Positions 1 to 7,732 of a DNA stretch of 37,434 nt are shown one piece after another (position 1 is the first letter of the stretch; each line of letters begins with the position of its first letter). The stretch covers positions 1 through 37,434 of the forward strand of contig CAITZA010000395.1 in NCBI GenBank assembly GCA_903896745.1, given 5' to 3'. A model generated the notes under the pieces. It made no database searches, was not told where the DNA came from, and worked only from the letters and a program-made list of their open reading frames with translations. Both the position numbers and the translations under genes were made by a program. The DNA comes from an uncultured Desulfomonile sp. (GTDB lineage Bacteria > Desulfobacterota > Desulfomonilia > Desulfomonilales > Desulfomonilaceae).

Positions 1-159
1 AGGGCATAATTCTATTTCAGGCGCTGGCGCGCCCCACAAGGAGCAGGTGTGTTTATTGATATAACGATTATAGTTTGTTAAATATATTTTCTAAAAAATT
101 ACTTGCTGTTTTGGTCAAACCTTGCTATATGACTCTCAAAAAGGTTGAGAGGTAGCTCA

Positions 160-504
160 ATGATCAGGTCCGTATTTGTTGCTTTTACTTTGATGTCAAT
201 CCTGTTGATCACAGGACCTGGCCAAGTGTTTTCTGATAACGGAATGGCCCTGAATGTGTGCCAGGAATTGATGAACAACGCTAGAGCTTTTGAAAACAGG
301 GCAACCTGGCACAATCGGGTTTGCAAGAACCTGATGCAGCAGATTGAGAATATGTCGAGGGCGCCCAAAAACCCGGGGACTTCTCAGGCGCTAGAAACCC
401 TGTTTCAACAATATGACCAGAATCGTGAGATGGAGAACAAACTCCGACTGCTATTTAGACAGACTTCGGAAGAAGCCGAACGCTGCATGAAATCAATAAA
501 CTGA
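160..504 (+). CDS. Small exported protein of unknown function
   Basis: I do not recognise this 114-residue protein. Its N-terminus is a clear signal peptide: a basic start (MIR), a hydrophobic run of about 16 residues, and small residues before the mature part near residue 24. The mature part is charged, rich in Asn, Gln and Glu, predicted helical, and carries three cysteines. It is probably periplasmic. A TTG at 145 is in frame, but ATG 160 is preferred because GAGAGGT lies just upstream at the right distance. It stands alone before prmA with a gap of over 200 bases, so it is probably a separate transcript. An AT-rich stretch upstream (60-100) could hold its promoter. Existence as a gene is fairly sure; function is unknown. 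Confidence 0.65.
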   Translation: MIRSVFVAFTLMSILLITGPGQVFSDNGMALNVCQELMNNARAFENRATWHNRVCKNLMQQIENMSRAPKNPGTSQALETLFQQYDQNREMENKLRLLFRQTSEEAERCMKSIN

Positions 505-726
505 TTGGGCTTCGCCTTTTTCCCTGATATCCGGCTACTCTCAACGCGTAACCCCAACAACCTGTTTTGCAACAGCCTGAGTTTATCAGAGAATTCGGGC
601 TCTTGTCTTTGCGTTTCATACTCCTGCGATGGTTGAGTCCGCATCATTATCAGTTTCAATAGCCGGACTGATCGACACACATCAAAACCTGTAATAAAAT
701 ACTATTAACTAAAACAGCAGGTGCTA

Positions 727-1614
727 ATGATGACCCAGTTCATTCCAAGGGAGTGGTTTGTGGCCGAAGCGCTCGTATGCGCACAGTTTCTAGACCCTGT
801 CAGTTGTCTCATGCATGAAATGGGGTCTAGTGGGGTGACGATCGAGGACGAAGAGTCTCCCATCCGAATCACCGCATATTTTAATGCGGATTTGTCTACT
901 GAGGCCCGTCGGGATTTGCTTGATCAGGTTGACAGGCTGTCGCAAAACTTTCCGGGGTTTGAAAAACCACAGGTTATATTTAGAACCATACTTTCGGAAA
1001 ATTGGGCTGTAGCCTGGAAAGACAACTTCAAGATTATCGAAGTAGGGGCCAAACTTTTGATCAGCCCTCCATGGTTGACCCCATCTCCTGAAGGCAGACA
1101 TGTAATTACAATTGAGCCTGCTGAGGCTTTTGGCACAGGATCTCATGAAACGACCCAGGGTTGTCTGGAGCTGATCGAGGAACGCCTGGAGGCGCGTATG
1201 GCGCGATCACTTTCGACGAGTGTTCTTGATGTTGGCTGCGGCTCAGGGATTCTTGCAATAGCGGCGGTCAAGCTGGGAGCGGGTTCAGTTACTGGGATCG
1301 ACAACGATCCGATTGCCATTGAGTCAGCCATGGAAAATGCAGCGTTAAATCAGGTTGAAGGGAAAATTGATTTTGAATGTCGGGGAATTGAGGCTAGCAC
1401 GGGAAAATTCGATATAGTTTCAGCCAATCTGGACGCAATGACCTTGTCGGCAAACGTCTCAGCATTAACAGAGAGATTTAGTGACTGCCTGATCATTTCT
1501 GGAGTGACGCTGGATCAATGGGACCAGTTGAAGGATCACTTTGAGCGAAGCTCACTGCGGCTGGTCGGGGAGTTACGAAAAAATGAATGGGTCAGCGCGG
1601 TCTTTTCCCATTAG
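727..1614 (+). CDS. prmA: Ribosomal protein L11 methyltransferase (PrmA)
   Basis: This is a SAM-dependent methyltransferase that in the PrmA family trimethylates ribosomal protein L11 in the cytoplasm. The order is typical: an N-terminal substrate-recognition domain (about residues 1-110), the PrmA signature EPAEAFGTGSHETT, then the Rossmann-like domain with motif I DVGCGSGILA and an acidic residue binding SAM in GIDND. At about 295 residues it has the family's usual length. The motif usually reading ANILA is SANLDAM here, a mild divergence. GTG 721 is an alternative start, but AGGTG at 719-723 suits ATG 727 or 730 better. miaA starts 13 bases after its stop, so the two are probably cotranscribed. 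Confidence 0.87.
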   Translation: MMTQFIPREWFVAEALVCAQFLDPVSCLMHEMGSSGVTIEDEESPIRITAYFNADLSTEARRDLLDQVDRLSQNFPGFEKPQVIFRTILSENWAVAWKDNFKIIEVGAKLLISPPWLTPSPEGRHVITIEPAEAFGTGSHETTQGCLELIEERLEARMARSLSTSVLDVGCGSGILAIAAVKLGAGSVTGIDNDPIAIESAMENAALNQVEGKIDFECRGIEASTGKFDIVSANLDAMTLSANVSALTERFSDCLIISGVTLDQWDQLKDHFERSSLRLVGELRKNEWVSAVFSH

Positions 1615-1627
1615 GTTGATAACAGGC

Positions 1628-2566
1628 ATGGCGCTCAATAATAAAAAAATAATAATTCTGGCAGGTCCTACTGCGTCCGGAAAAACATCCCTTGGTATAG
1701 AGTTAGCGAGCCATTTCCATGGGGAAATAGTTTCAGCAGATTCTGTCCAGATATACAGATACATGGATATAGGATCAGCGAAACCCACAAAGGACGAACA
1801 AACGCGTATTTTCCATCACATGATTGACATAAGGGATCCTGATGAAGATTATTCGGTTGGAGATTATGTCAGGGAGTCCCGGCAAATTATTGAGTCTTTG
1901 CTTAGAGAAAATAAAGTTCCATTCATAATTGGTGGAACCGGATTGTACATACGGGGTCTACTAGGGGGATTGATAGATCTTCCGGCTTCTGATCACGACC
2001 TTAGATCAAGATTGTTTGACATTGAAAGGGAACAAGGTAGCGACGCGCTTTTTGCCATGCTGGAAAAAGTAGATAGCGCAAGCGCAGCCCGAATAGGTTC
2101 TCAAAATGTTTCCCGTTTAATAAGGGCGCTGGAAGTATTCGAATTAACTGGCAGGAAGATGTCTGATCTCATAGATGCGCATTTTTTCAGAGACCGTCCG
2201 TATCAGGCTCTTTTTATTTGTATTAGCCCTACACGAGAAGTTTTGTATGAACGCATTGATAATCGTGTTGAAAATATGTTAAATATGGGATTGTTAGAAG
2301 AAGTTTCAAACTTGCGCGATCGCGGGTATGGTCGGGAACTGAAATCAATGCAGTCTCTGGGCTATCGGCACGCCGCGATGATTCTGGACGGAGAGACGGA
2401 CCTGAACGAGGCGACTCGTCAAATGAAGCGGGACACGCGACACTATGCCAAAAGACAACTGACGTGGTTCAGGTCGGAACCCGATGTTAACTGGTTTGAT
2501 CCTTTTAGTATCTCGGCTATCGAGGTTTTAGTTGAACATTTTCTCAGCACAAACTGTAAGGACTGA
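1628..2566 (+). CDS. miaA: tRNA dimethylallyltransferase (MiaA)
   Basis: MiaA transfers a dimethylallyl group from DMAPP to N6 of adenosine 37 in tRNAs reading UNN codons. The 312-residue product has the P-loop GPTASGKT (residues 13-20), the SADSVQIYR segment that holds the catalytic Asp, the GGTGLYIRGLL motif and the conserved C-terminal KRDTRHYAKRQLTWFR segment. Length matches the family (about 300-315). A longer in-frame reading from 1541 would overlap prmA. ATG 1628 is preferred because the conserved N-terminus begins there. It is followed after 74 bases by hfq, the same miaA-hfq order known in many proteobacteria. Confidence 0.95.
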   Translation: MALNNKKIIILAGPTASGKTSLGIELASHFHGEIVSADSVQIYRYMDIGSAKPTKDEQTRIFHHMIDIRDPDEDYSVGDYVRESRQIIESLLRENKVPFIIGGTGLYIRGLLGGLIDLPASDHDLRSRLFDIEREQGSDALFAMLEKVDSASAARIGSQNVSRLIRALEVFELTGRKMSDLIDAHFFRDRPYQALFICISPTREVLYERIDNRVENMLNMGLLEEVSNLRDRGYGRELKSMQSLGYRHAAMILDGETDLNEATRQMKRDTRHYAKRQLTWFRSEPDVNWFDPFSISAIEVLVEHFLSTNCKD

Positions 2567-2640
2567 GAATTTCTCCCTGTTGACTCTTTCTGGTTCACTG
2601 GACAGTTTCAACATGGGATTTTGCGCATGGGGGCGCTCAA

Positions 2641-2874
2641 ATGCCGAAAACACATTTCAATATCCAGGATCAATTTCTTAATCAAGTCCGCAAGGCCAGG
2701 ATAGAAATTGAGGCAGTTTTAACCTCTGGCAGTTCAATAAAAGGGTTTGTTCGTAGTTTTGACAGCTTTTGTATAATTGTTGAGGACTCAGACGATACCA
2801 AATTGGTTTATAAACATGCGCTTAGCATGATTAAGCCAGCTGAGGCCGGTGTCAAAATCCCCGGTTTAGTCTAG
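2641..2874 (+). CDS. hfq: RNA chaperone Hfq
   Basis: Hfq forms a hexameric Sm ring that binds small RNAs and A- or U-rich mRNA segments. The 77-residue product has the opening NIQDQFLNQVR, the Sm1 strand region with GFVRSFDSF, and the Sm2 signature YKHALSMIKP (consensus YKHAIS). The C-terminal tail is short, as in many non-enteric Hfq proteins. The internal EIEAVLTSGSSIKG differs from the common VTIFLVNGVKLQG, so this is a divergent member. A GGGGGCG stretch just upstream can act as ribosome binding site. It is last in the prmA-miaA-hfq group and is followed by a strong hairpin at 2955-2986. Confidence 0.93.
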   Translation: MPKTHFNIQDQFLNQVRKARIEIEAVLTSGSSIKGFVRSFDSFCIIVEDSDDTKLVYKHALSMIKPAEAGVKIPGLV

Positions 2875-2954
2875 ACAACTGGCACAAAACCTAAGCCCTG
2901 ATTGTTGATCAATCTTTCCCCCCGCAACAGCGGGAAGTCTATCTCGCAAAAACT

Positions 2955-2992
2955 AGCAAAGGTCATGCGAATACATGACCTTTGTTCATTTT
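2955..2992 (+). terminator. Intrinsic terminator downstream of hfq
   Basis: Arms 2955-2967 and 2974-2986 form a 13-pair stem (with one G-U pair) around a 6-base loop CGAATA. The core AAAGGTCATG / CATGACCTTT is perfect. The trailing sequence is T-rich (GTTCATTTT) rather than a clean U-tract. A smaller GC hairpin precedes it at 2921-2934. The position between hfq and the convergent aminotransferase gene fits termination of the prmA-miaA-hfq transcript. Confidence 0.7.
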
Positions 2993-3127
2993 ACGGCTAC
3001 CGAACCCTAGAGTTTTTCCCTGACGACAATTCCCACGCTAAAATTGCTGCGACCATGCTTCAGAAAGGGATTTCAGCGGATATTTGGGTCCGGCCATTCA
3101 GGGGAATGTCTCACAAGGCGCAATGTT

Positions 3128-4306
3128 TCAGGCTGTCAATCCGGAGAGCCTGCCAAAACAATCCTTTACCTTGATCAAGGTATTGGCTGATTTTGAGAAA
3201 CAAAACCTCAACTGATTGACTCCCTTACCAGCGGACGAATAGAAGGACGAGCCTGGAACGGCCGCGACACCGGCGGCTTCTATCAGATGGCGTGCGAACT
3301 GATGATCGTCCCTGGCCCCAAGCAGGGCCATAAGGTTGTCATTTTCGCACATGATATAATAAGCGCCTTTTGGTTTTTCACAGACAAAGCCCGCGTTTAT
3401 AAGATCTTCATAGAGCATGGACCTTGCGTTGTCGTAGGTTTGCCTTAAATCAGCGTAATAGGACTGTGGCATTTTCATGGCGACTACACCGGCTTCATGA
3501 AACGGTCTCGCTGCGCCTACCGTAAGGAAGTCATGAACTTTTTTTATGCCTGAGGTAATGTCCTTATTCGCTATAGCCCAGCCAACCCTCCACCCGGTTA
3601 CAGAGTAAGATTTTGACATCGAATTAATTGTAATCGTTCTGTCATTCATCTCAGGCAAAGAAGCAATTGAAATGTGTTCAGCATCATCATAAAGTATATG
3701 TTCGTAAACCTCATCAGTGACAGCATAGACGTCCCACTTTATGCAAAGCTCAGAGATGAATTCGAGTTCCTTTTTTGAAAAAACCTTCCCTGTGGGGTTG
3801 TGGGGAGTATTGATGACTATGGCTTTGGTGCTGTCATTAAAAGCGGCTGACAAGTCATCGGGATCATAATTCCAATCTGGCGCATGAAGCGTGACATACT
3901 TGGGGGTGGCGCCGGAAAGAATGCAGTCCGGTCCGTAATTTTCATAAAAGGGTTCGAAGATGACTACTTCATCACCGGGATTGATGATGGCCTTCAGAGT
4001 GGCGATCATGGCTTCGGTAGCGCCACAGGTTACTGTGATGTCGGTGGCCGGATCGCACTTGATATTGTTGTGACTCAAAACCTTTTCGGAAATGGCCTCA
4101 CGGAAATGCGGCTCTCCAAAGGTGACGGCATACTGGTTATAACCAGCCCTGATTGCCTCGATGGCGGCTTCTGTAATTTCGAGAGGTGGGTCAAAATCGG
4201 GGAATCCCTGGGCGAGATTGCAACCATTGTAAGTATTGCATATTCGTGTCATTTCACGGATGACAGATTCCGTGAATCGCCTGGTTATTATGGAAATCTC
4301 TTTCAA
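3128..4306 (-). CDS. PLP-dependent class I/II aminotransferase
   Basis: This is a fold-type I aminotransferase of the aspartate/kynurenine/methionine aminotransferase group, moving an amino group between an amino acid and a 2-oxo acid. Visible landmarks are NLAQGFPDF near residue 31, NTPHNPTGKVFS with the cofactor-contacting Asn170, TDEVYEH near 198, the PLP lysine Lys232 in SMSKSYSVTGWRVGW, and a late Arg in NQLRFCFS for the substrate carboxylate. The length (392) is typical. The start is TTG 4306, supported by AAGAGG five bases upstream. It lies 116 bases beyond the FAD oxidoreductase gene on the same strand, so it may be read from the catabolic array or separately. The substrate cannot be told from sequence. 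Confidence 0.88.
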   Translation of the reverse strand: MKEISIITRRFTESVIREMTRICNTYNGCNLAQGFPDFDPPLEITEAAIEAIRAGYNQYAVTFGEPHFREAISEKVLSHNNIKCDPATDITVTCGATEAMIATLKAIINPGDEVVIFEPFYENYGPDCILSGATPKYVTLHAPDWNYDPDDLSAAFNDSTKAIVINTPHNPTGKVFSKKELEFISELCIKWDVYAVTDEVYEHILYDDAEHISIASLPEMNDRTITINSMSKSYSVTGWRVGWAIANKDITSGIKKVHDFLTVGAARPFHEAGVVAMKMPQSYYADLRQTYDNARSMLYEDLINAGFVCEKPKGAYYIMCENDNLMALLGARDDHQFARHLIEAAGVAAVPGSSFYSSAGKGVNQLRFCFSKSANTLIKVKDCFGRLSGLTA

Positions 4307-4422
4307 CTAAGCCTCTTTATGAAGAACTTGAATAATGAACCCTTTGGATGGGATCGACCGGAAAGGCCATCTTAAACATATCACGCTTAACGTAGAATCC
4401 GCAACGAAGTCTGTCTGGTGGA

Positions 4423-5958
4423 TCAGCTAACGCCATAAAATTTTCCTGTTATCATCGATGCGCAGATTAATCCTGCCGCGCATGCGCAATCCATGGCCAC
4501 TCCATAACCCCTTACCGTATCACCCGCAAAATAAAGCCCCTCAACATCAGGAGCCCTGACAGGACTTTTCAGAGTTCCAGCCTGGTTGATGTCCTTTGCT
4601 ACACCCTCCAGACGCCAGCTCACCGGAAACAATGCCCATTCCACAGTTTCTCGGAATCCGGGATAACGTCTTTCCAGATAATCCATTATACGATCGCAAC
4701 ACCAGTCCATAAGCTGCGGGTTTTTTGCCTCGTCTTCCGTAACCGGCGCATAAGCGGTCATAAGATGTTTTCCGTCAGGTGAACAAAAGGGATCGGACTG
4801 GGACTGTATGTTCCAGCACATGTATACGTCGTGCGCAAGACGGTCTCCGCGGGGAATAACCATTGTGTCTTTTACGCCAACATTCCACTGGTCTTTAGGT
4901 AAGGCAATTTCTCGCAGGCCAAAATATGGCGCAATTGAACCGAAACCCCTCAACCGCTCGGTTCTGGTAACCCATTCACCAGGGAATGCTTCTCGTCCGG
5001 CAAATCTGAAAGTGTCCTGAGTGGGGATGTTGCTCACCACTATAGGGGCATGGACACGTTTTTCCTCATGAGTTTTTTCCAGAACTACGCCTTTGACTTT
5101 CCCGGATTCGATGATGATTTCACGCACTCGTGTTTCAAGGAGCAATTCTCCGCCAAATGCCAGGAAACGATCTGCAACGGAATCCATCCACCGCTGAATA
5201 CCCCCCTTTACAAATCCCGACGCCCATTGAGCAATCCCTTTTGAAAAACGAGGGTTTAAAATTTCTCCCATATATCGCCATATATCACCTATTGATATTT
5301 CTTCCGGATCGTTGATTGTCGTAATGAGCGTGGACACCGAATGAATCATTTCATACAGAATACGGTTTTGGGAGATTCCTTTCTCTCTGAGCCAGGCGGC
5401 TACCGACACACGTTCGTAGGAATCATAATCGGTGGATGTCATGGAGAGGGGCGCTAAATAAAAATCGAGAAAAGGAAGCCCCGTTTCCTTGACAATAGCT
5501 TTGATTCGAGGGTCCATTTTTCCCGCGTGAAAATCTGAATAGCACTCATTGTCAATGTATGTAGAATTAAGATTTCCCACAAATTCAACGCCCGCCTGTT
5601 CACCAGACCCAATGATCCGGTCCAAATCGTAAAAATATCCTCGTCCGTTCAGGGCCACCCCATGATAACCAATGTCAAGTTGATAGCCTCTCAGGAGTTC
5701 CAGTCTTTCAATTTCCCTGAAATCGGGTAGAGATTTGGCCAACCATGTATATTGGCGTCCCAACGCTGCTCGATACCATTGCTCACCATTTTTGAGTATT
5801 TCATCTCCCTTGAGGGTCATGGCTCTGCCACCGACGCGATCAGCCTGTTCCACAAGCAAAGTATTCAGACCTTCATGCGCCAGCAATGAGGCCACTGTAA
5901 GACCTCCAACCCCTGCCCCTGCAACTATTGCGTCGTAACTACCGTGTTTGCCAAACAT
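4423..5958 (-). CDS. FAD/NAD(P)-binding oxidoreductase, phytoene-desaturase (CrtI) superfamily
   Basis: The 511-residue protein starts with an ADP-binding Rossmann motif (AGAGVGGL, residues 13-20) followed by VEQADRVGGRA, and ends with the FAD-contacting segment GLYFAGDTVRGYGVAMDCA. This two-part signature marks the CrtI / retinol saturase / amine oxidase-like superfamily. Members desaturate, saturate or isomerise isoprenoid or steroid-like chains. ATG 5958 is chosen over an upstream in-frame start because GAGGGGA lies just before it. It follows the CrtC-like gene after 72 bases. No phytoene synthase is present, so carotenoid synthesis is not implied. A catabolic or lipid-modifying role is more likely here. 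Substrate unknown. Confidence 0.78.
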   Translation of the reverse strand: MFGKHGSYDAIVAGAGVGGLTVASLLAHEGLNTLLVEQADRVGGRAMTLKGDEILKNGEQWYRAALGRQYTWLAKSLPDFREIERLELLRGYQLDIGYHGVALNGRGYFYDLDRIIGSGEQAGVEFVGNLNSTYIDNECYSDFHAGKMDPRIKAIVKETGLPFLDFYLAPLSMTSTDYDSYERVSVAAWLREKGISQNRILYEMIHSVSTLITTINDPEEISIGDIWRYMGEILNPRFSKGIAQWASGFVKGGIQRWMDSVADRFLAFGGELLLETRVREIIIESGKVKGVVLEKTHEEKRVHAPIVVSNIPTQDTFRFAGREAFPGEWVTRTERLRGFGSIAPYFGLREIALPKDQWNVGVKDTMVIPRGDRLAHDVYMCWNIQSQSDPFCSPDGKHLMTAYAPVTEDEAKNPQLMDWCCDRIMDYLERRYPGFRETVEWALFPVSWRLEGVAKDINQAGTLKSPVRAPDVEGLYFAGDTVRGYGVAMDCACAAGLICASMITGKFYGVS

Positions 5959-6030
5959 GGAATCCCCTCGTTTCAGCTTCAACCAGAAGCGGCCATCAAT
6001 TTACGCCCGATATTTGAAATCATGATAAAT

Positions 6031-7050
6031 TCAGTCGAGGAACATTGCTTCATGCAGGGTTTCTCCCGATACCTTTGCTTGAGTCCCGTCTACGGTGAAA
6101 ATGCCCTCGTACCTCGCCAGGAATCTGTAGTAATGATAGAAGGAATCACCACGAGGTAGTTCCAGTGATTCGACAACCCGGTCCGTTTCAAGCCGACAGT
6201 GAATTTTGACGCCTGAACCGTCGCACCTGAGCGTCAAACGTATTGGCAAATCGAATCCATACTTTTTGTCACGCCGATATTCATCGACCGTCAACGTCAG
6301 ATTGTCAGTGCTGACTACTATGTTTGAGCCTTTTGCCAGCATTAACGGAGATACAACAGGCATATCCGGATTACGAGGAATGACCCAACCGTAAACAAGC
6401 GTATAATCCGGATCATAAAGGCGTCCCCAGTACCAGCCGCCAAATGTTTTTTCCATTGGACAGTTACCATAATTGTGGTCATGGTAAGCTAGCCCGTTGA
6501 CTTCCATAGTTTGTCCATCAAGTTTGAGAGTTCCGAATGCGTGACCTCGCGGAACAGAAACTATCCAGCCCGTTTCCTGACCGATGTCGGGATCGGACCA
6601 TAAAACGCCGCCCCCTGCCTTCCATGAAGGAACCATGTTCCGAATCGAGACATCCAGTCCAATGTCTTTCATGTCCATCACCAGCCGATATTCGTTTCCA
6701 GTATCTTCTGCGCTAAGAGCGCCCATTTGAATGTTGCATCTGTCACTTGCGGCGAAGTTCAATTGTCCAGGCTTGAGCGCCCACAACCTGAATCTGGGGG
6801 CCCCTTCAGGGGGGTAAACAAATAGCTGCATGGTGGGGATGTGCGGGACCATCATCATGTTGTGGTAATGAAATGTTGCAACGGCTTTGTATCCGTTGTC
6901 AAAGCTGAAATCGAAATACCACCACTCCCATTGATCGTTTGAGTCCTTTATGTGAACGCCGTCATCCGACGGTTGGTACGTTTTCGCTGACCTGTCCCAG
7001 CCTCTTTGTCCATTGAAGAGGGTTAGGAAATTACGAGATTGGTCTGACAT
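6031..7050 (-). CDS. CrtC/AttH-like lipocalin-family protein (carotenoid 1,2-hydratase-like)
   Basis: The 339-residue product has the hallmark WEWWYFDF (residues 41-48) near the N-terminus and AYHDHNYG with GGWYWGRLY in the middle. These are characteristic of the CrtC/AttH double-lipocalin family. Carotenoid 1,2-hydratases add water to an isoprenoid double bond, but many members have no known reaction. No signal peptide is visible. ATG 7050 is preferred, with GGAGG about 10 bases upstream overlapping the end of the PHP gene. Its neighbours are a CrtI-like oxidoreductase and acyl-CoA dehydrogenases, which hints at hydration of an isoprenoid-like intermediate. That is inference only. Confidence 0.72.
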   Translation of the reverse strand: MSDQSRNFLTLFNGQRGWDRSAKTYQPSDDGVHIKDSNDQWEWWYFDFSFDNGYKAVATFHYHNMMMVPHIPTMQLFVYPPEGAPRFRLWALKPGQLNFAASDRCNIQMGALSAEDTGNEYRLVMDMKDIGLDVSIRNMVPSWKAGGGVLWSDPDIGQETGWIVSVPRGHAFGTLKLDGQTMEVNGLAYHDHNYGNCPMEKTFGGWYWGRLYDPDYTLVYGWVIPRNPDMPVVSPLMLAKGSNIVVSTDNLTLTVDEYRRDKKYGFDLPIRLTLRCDGSGVKIHCRLETDRVVESLELPRGDSFYHYYRFLARYEGIFTVDGTQAKVSGETLHEAMFLD

Positions 7051-7054
7051 GATC

Positions 7055-7732
7055 TCATGGCCTCCTATCGACAACCCTGCATGTTTTTCGGCAATTTACC
7101 GCTCCAAGCCGCTTCAAATGAATACTGGTTACCAGAGAGTTAACTGAATCAATTTCAGTTTCAAAAACGGTTCTGCAGGCGCCAATATCATTTAATTCAT
7201 GAGCGTCGCTGCACCCGAGTCCGGCCAGATTGCAGACAGACATGGCATGAAAAGCCAAAGACCTGCTTTCATCATCGTATGAAGGGTGTTCAACCTCCAG
7301 CCCGTCTATTTCCAGTTCTGTCATGGTGTTTCCACAACCAAAAAAACCTTCGCCTGTCTTGTTCTTTTTATAGGGATGAGCGGCTATTACCACTCCACCT
7401 TCACTGTGGACTAGTTTTATAAGTGTTTGAGCAGACTTGTTTGATCCGAGACTTTCATGATAACCAAAGACGAGAAATTCACCCTGAAAATTGCCACGTT
7501 CGGAATAACAGGCGACTTCCTGCCCGGGAATGATGACCAGGTCTTTAATTCCAGAGTATCTCAGGAGTCTTTCGATCTCATCGTCCGGCCACCGAATTCC
7601 GTGTTCAGTGAATGCAACTACCTTCAAACCCAAACTCTTCGCTCTGTGCAACGCCTCAATCGGGTCTATGTTGCTACACCCGGAAAATCTCCTGGTATGA
7701 ATGTGCAAGTCAGCTTGAATACGGGAGTTCAA
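7055..7732 (-). CDS. PHP-domain metal-dependent phosphoesterase
   Basis: All PHP metal-binding motifs are present in this 225-residue protein: DLHIHT (His10, His12), FTEHG (Glu43, His44), PGQEV (Glu72), AAHPY (His119) and GCSDAH (Asp176, His178). Stand-alone PHP proteins hydrolyse phosphate esters such as histidinol phosphate, nucleotides or nucleic acid ends. The specific substrate cannot be read here. Translation starts at TTG 7732. That TTG overlaps the TGA stop of the upstream acyl-CoA dehydrogenase, with AAGGAA upstream, so the two genes are translationally coupled. Its tight coupling to a beta-oxidation gene is unusual. Confidence 0.82.
   Translation of the reverse strand: MNSRIQADLHIHTRRFSGCSNIDPIEALHRAKSLGLKVVAFTEHGIRWPDDEIERLLRYSGIKDLVIIPGQEVACYSERGNFQGEFLVFGYHESLGSNKSAQTLIKLVHSEGGVVIAAHPYKKNKTGEGFFGCGNTMTELEIDGLEVEHPSYDDESRSLAFHAMSVCNLAGLGCSDAHELNDIGACRTVFETEIDSVNSLVTSIHLKRLGAVNCRKTCRVVDRRP

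Noticed and set aside
505-540. Short hairpin with GGC-TTC-GCC and five T bases after the first gene
   Set aside because: The stem has only three pairs; too weak to call a terminator.
405-680. Minus-strand open frame of 91 codons before prmA
   Set aside because: It overlaps the small exported protein gene and gives an unlikely sequence with no ribosome binding site evident.
2902-3174. Open frame of 90 codons after hfq
   Set aside because: It contains the hfq terminator hairpin and overlaps the end of the aminotransferase gene, and its product has no recognisable features.
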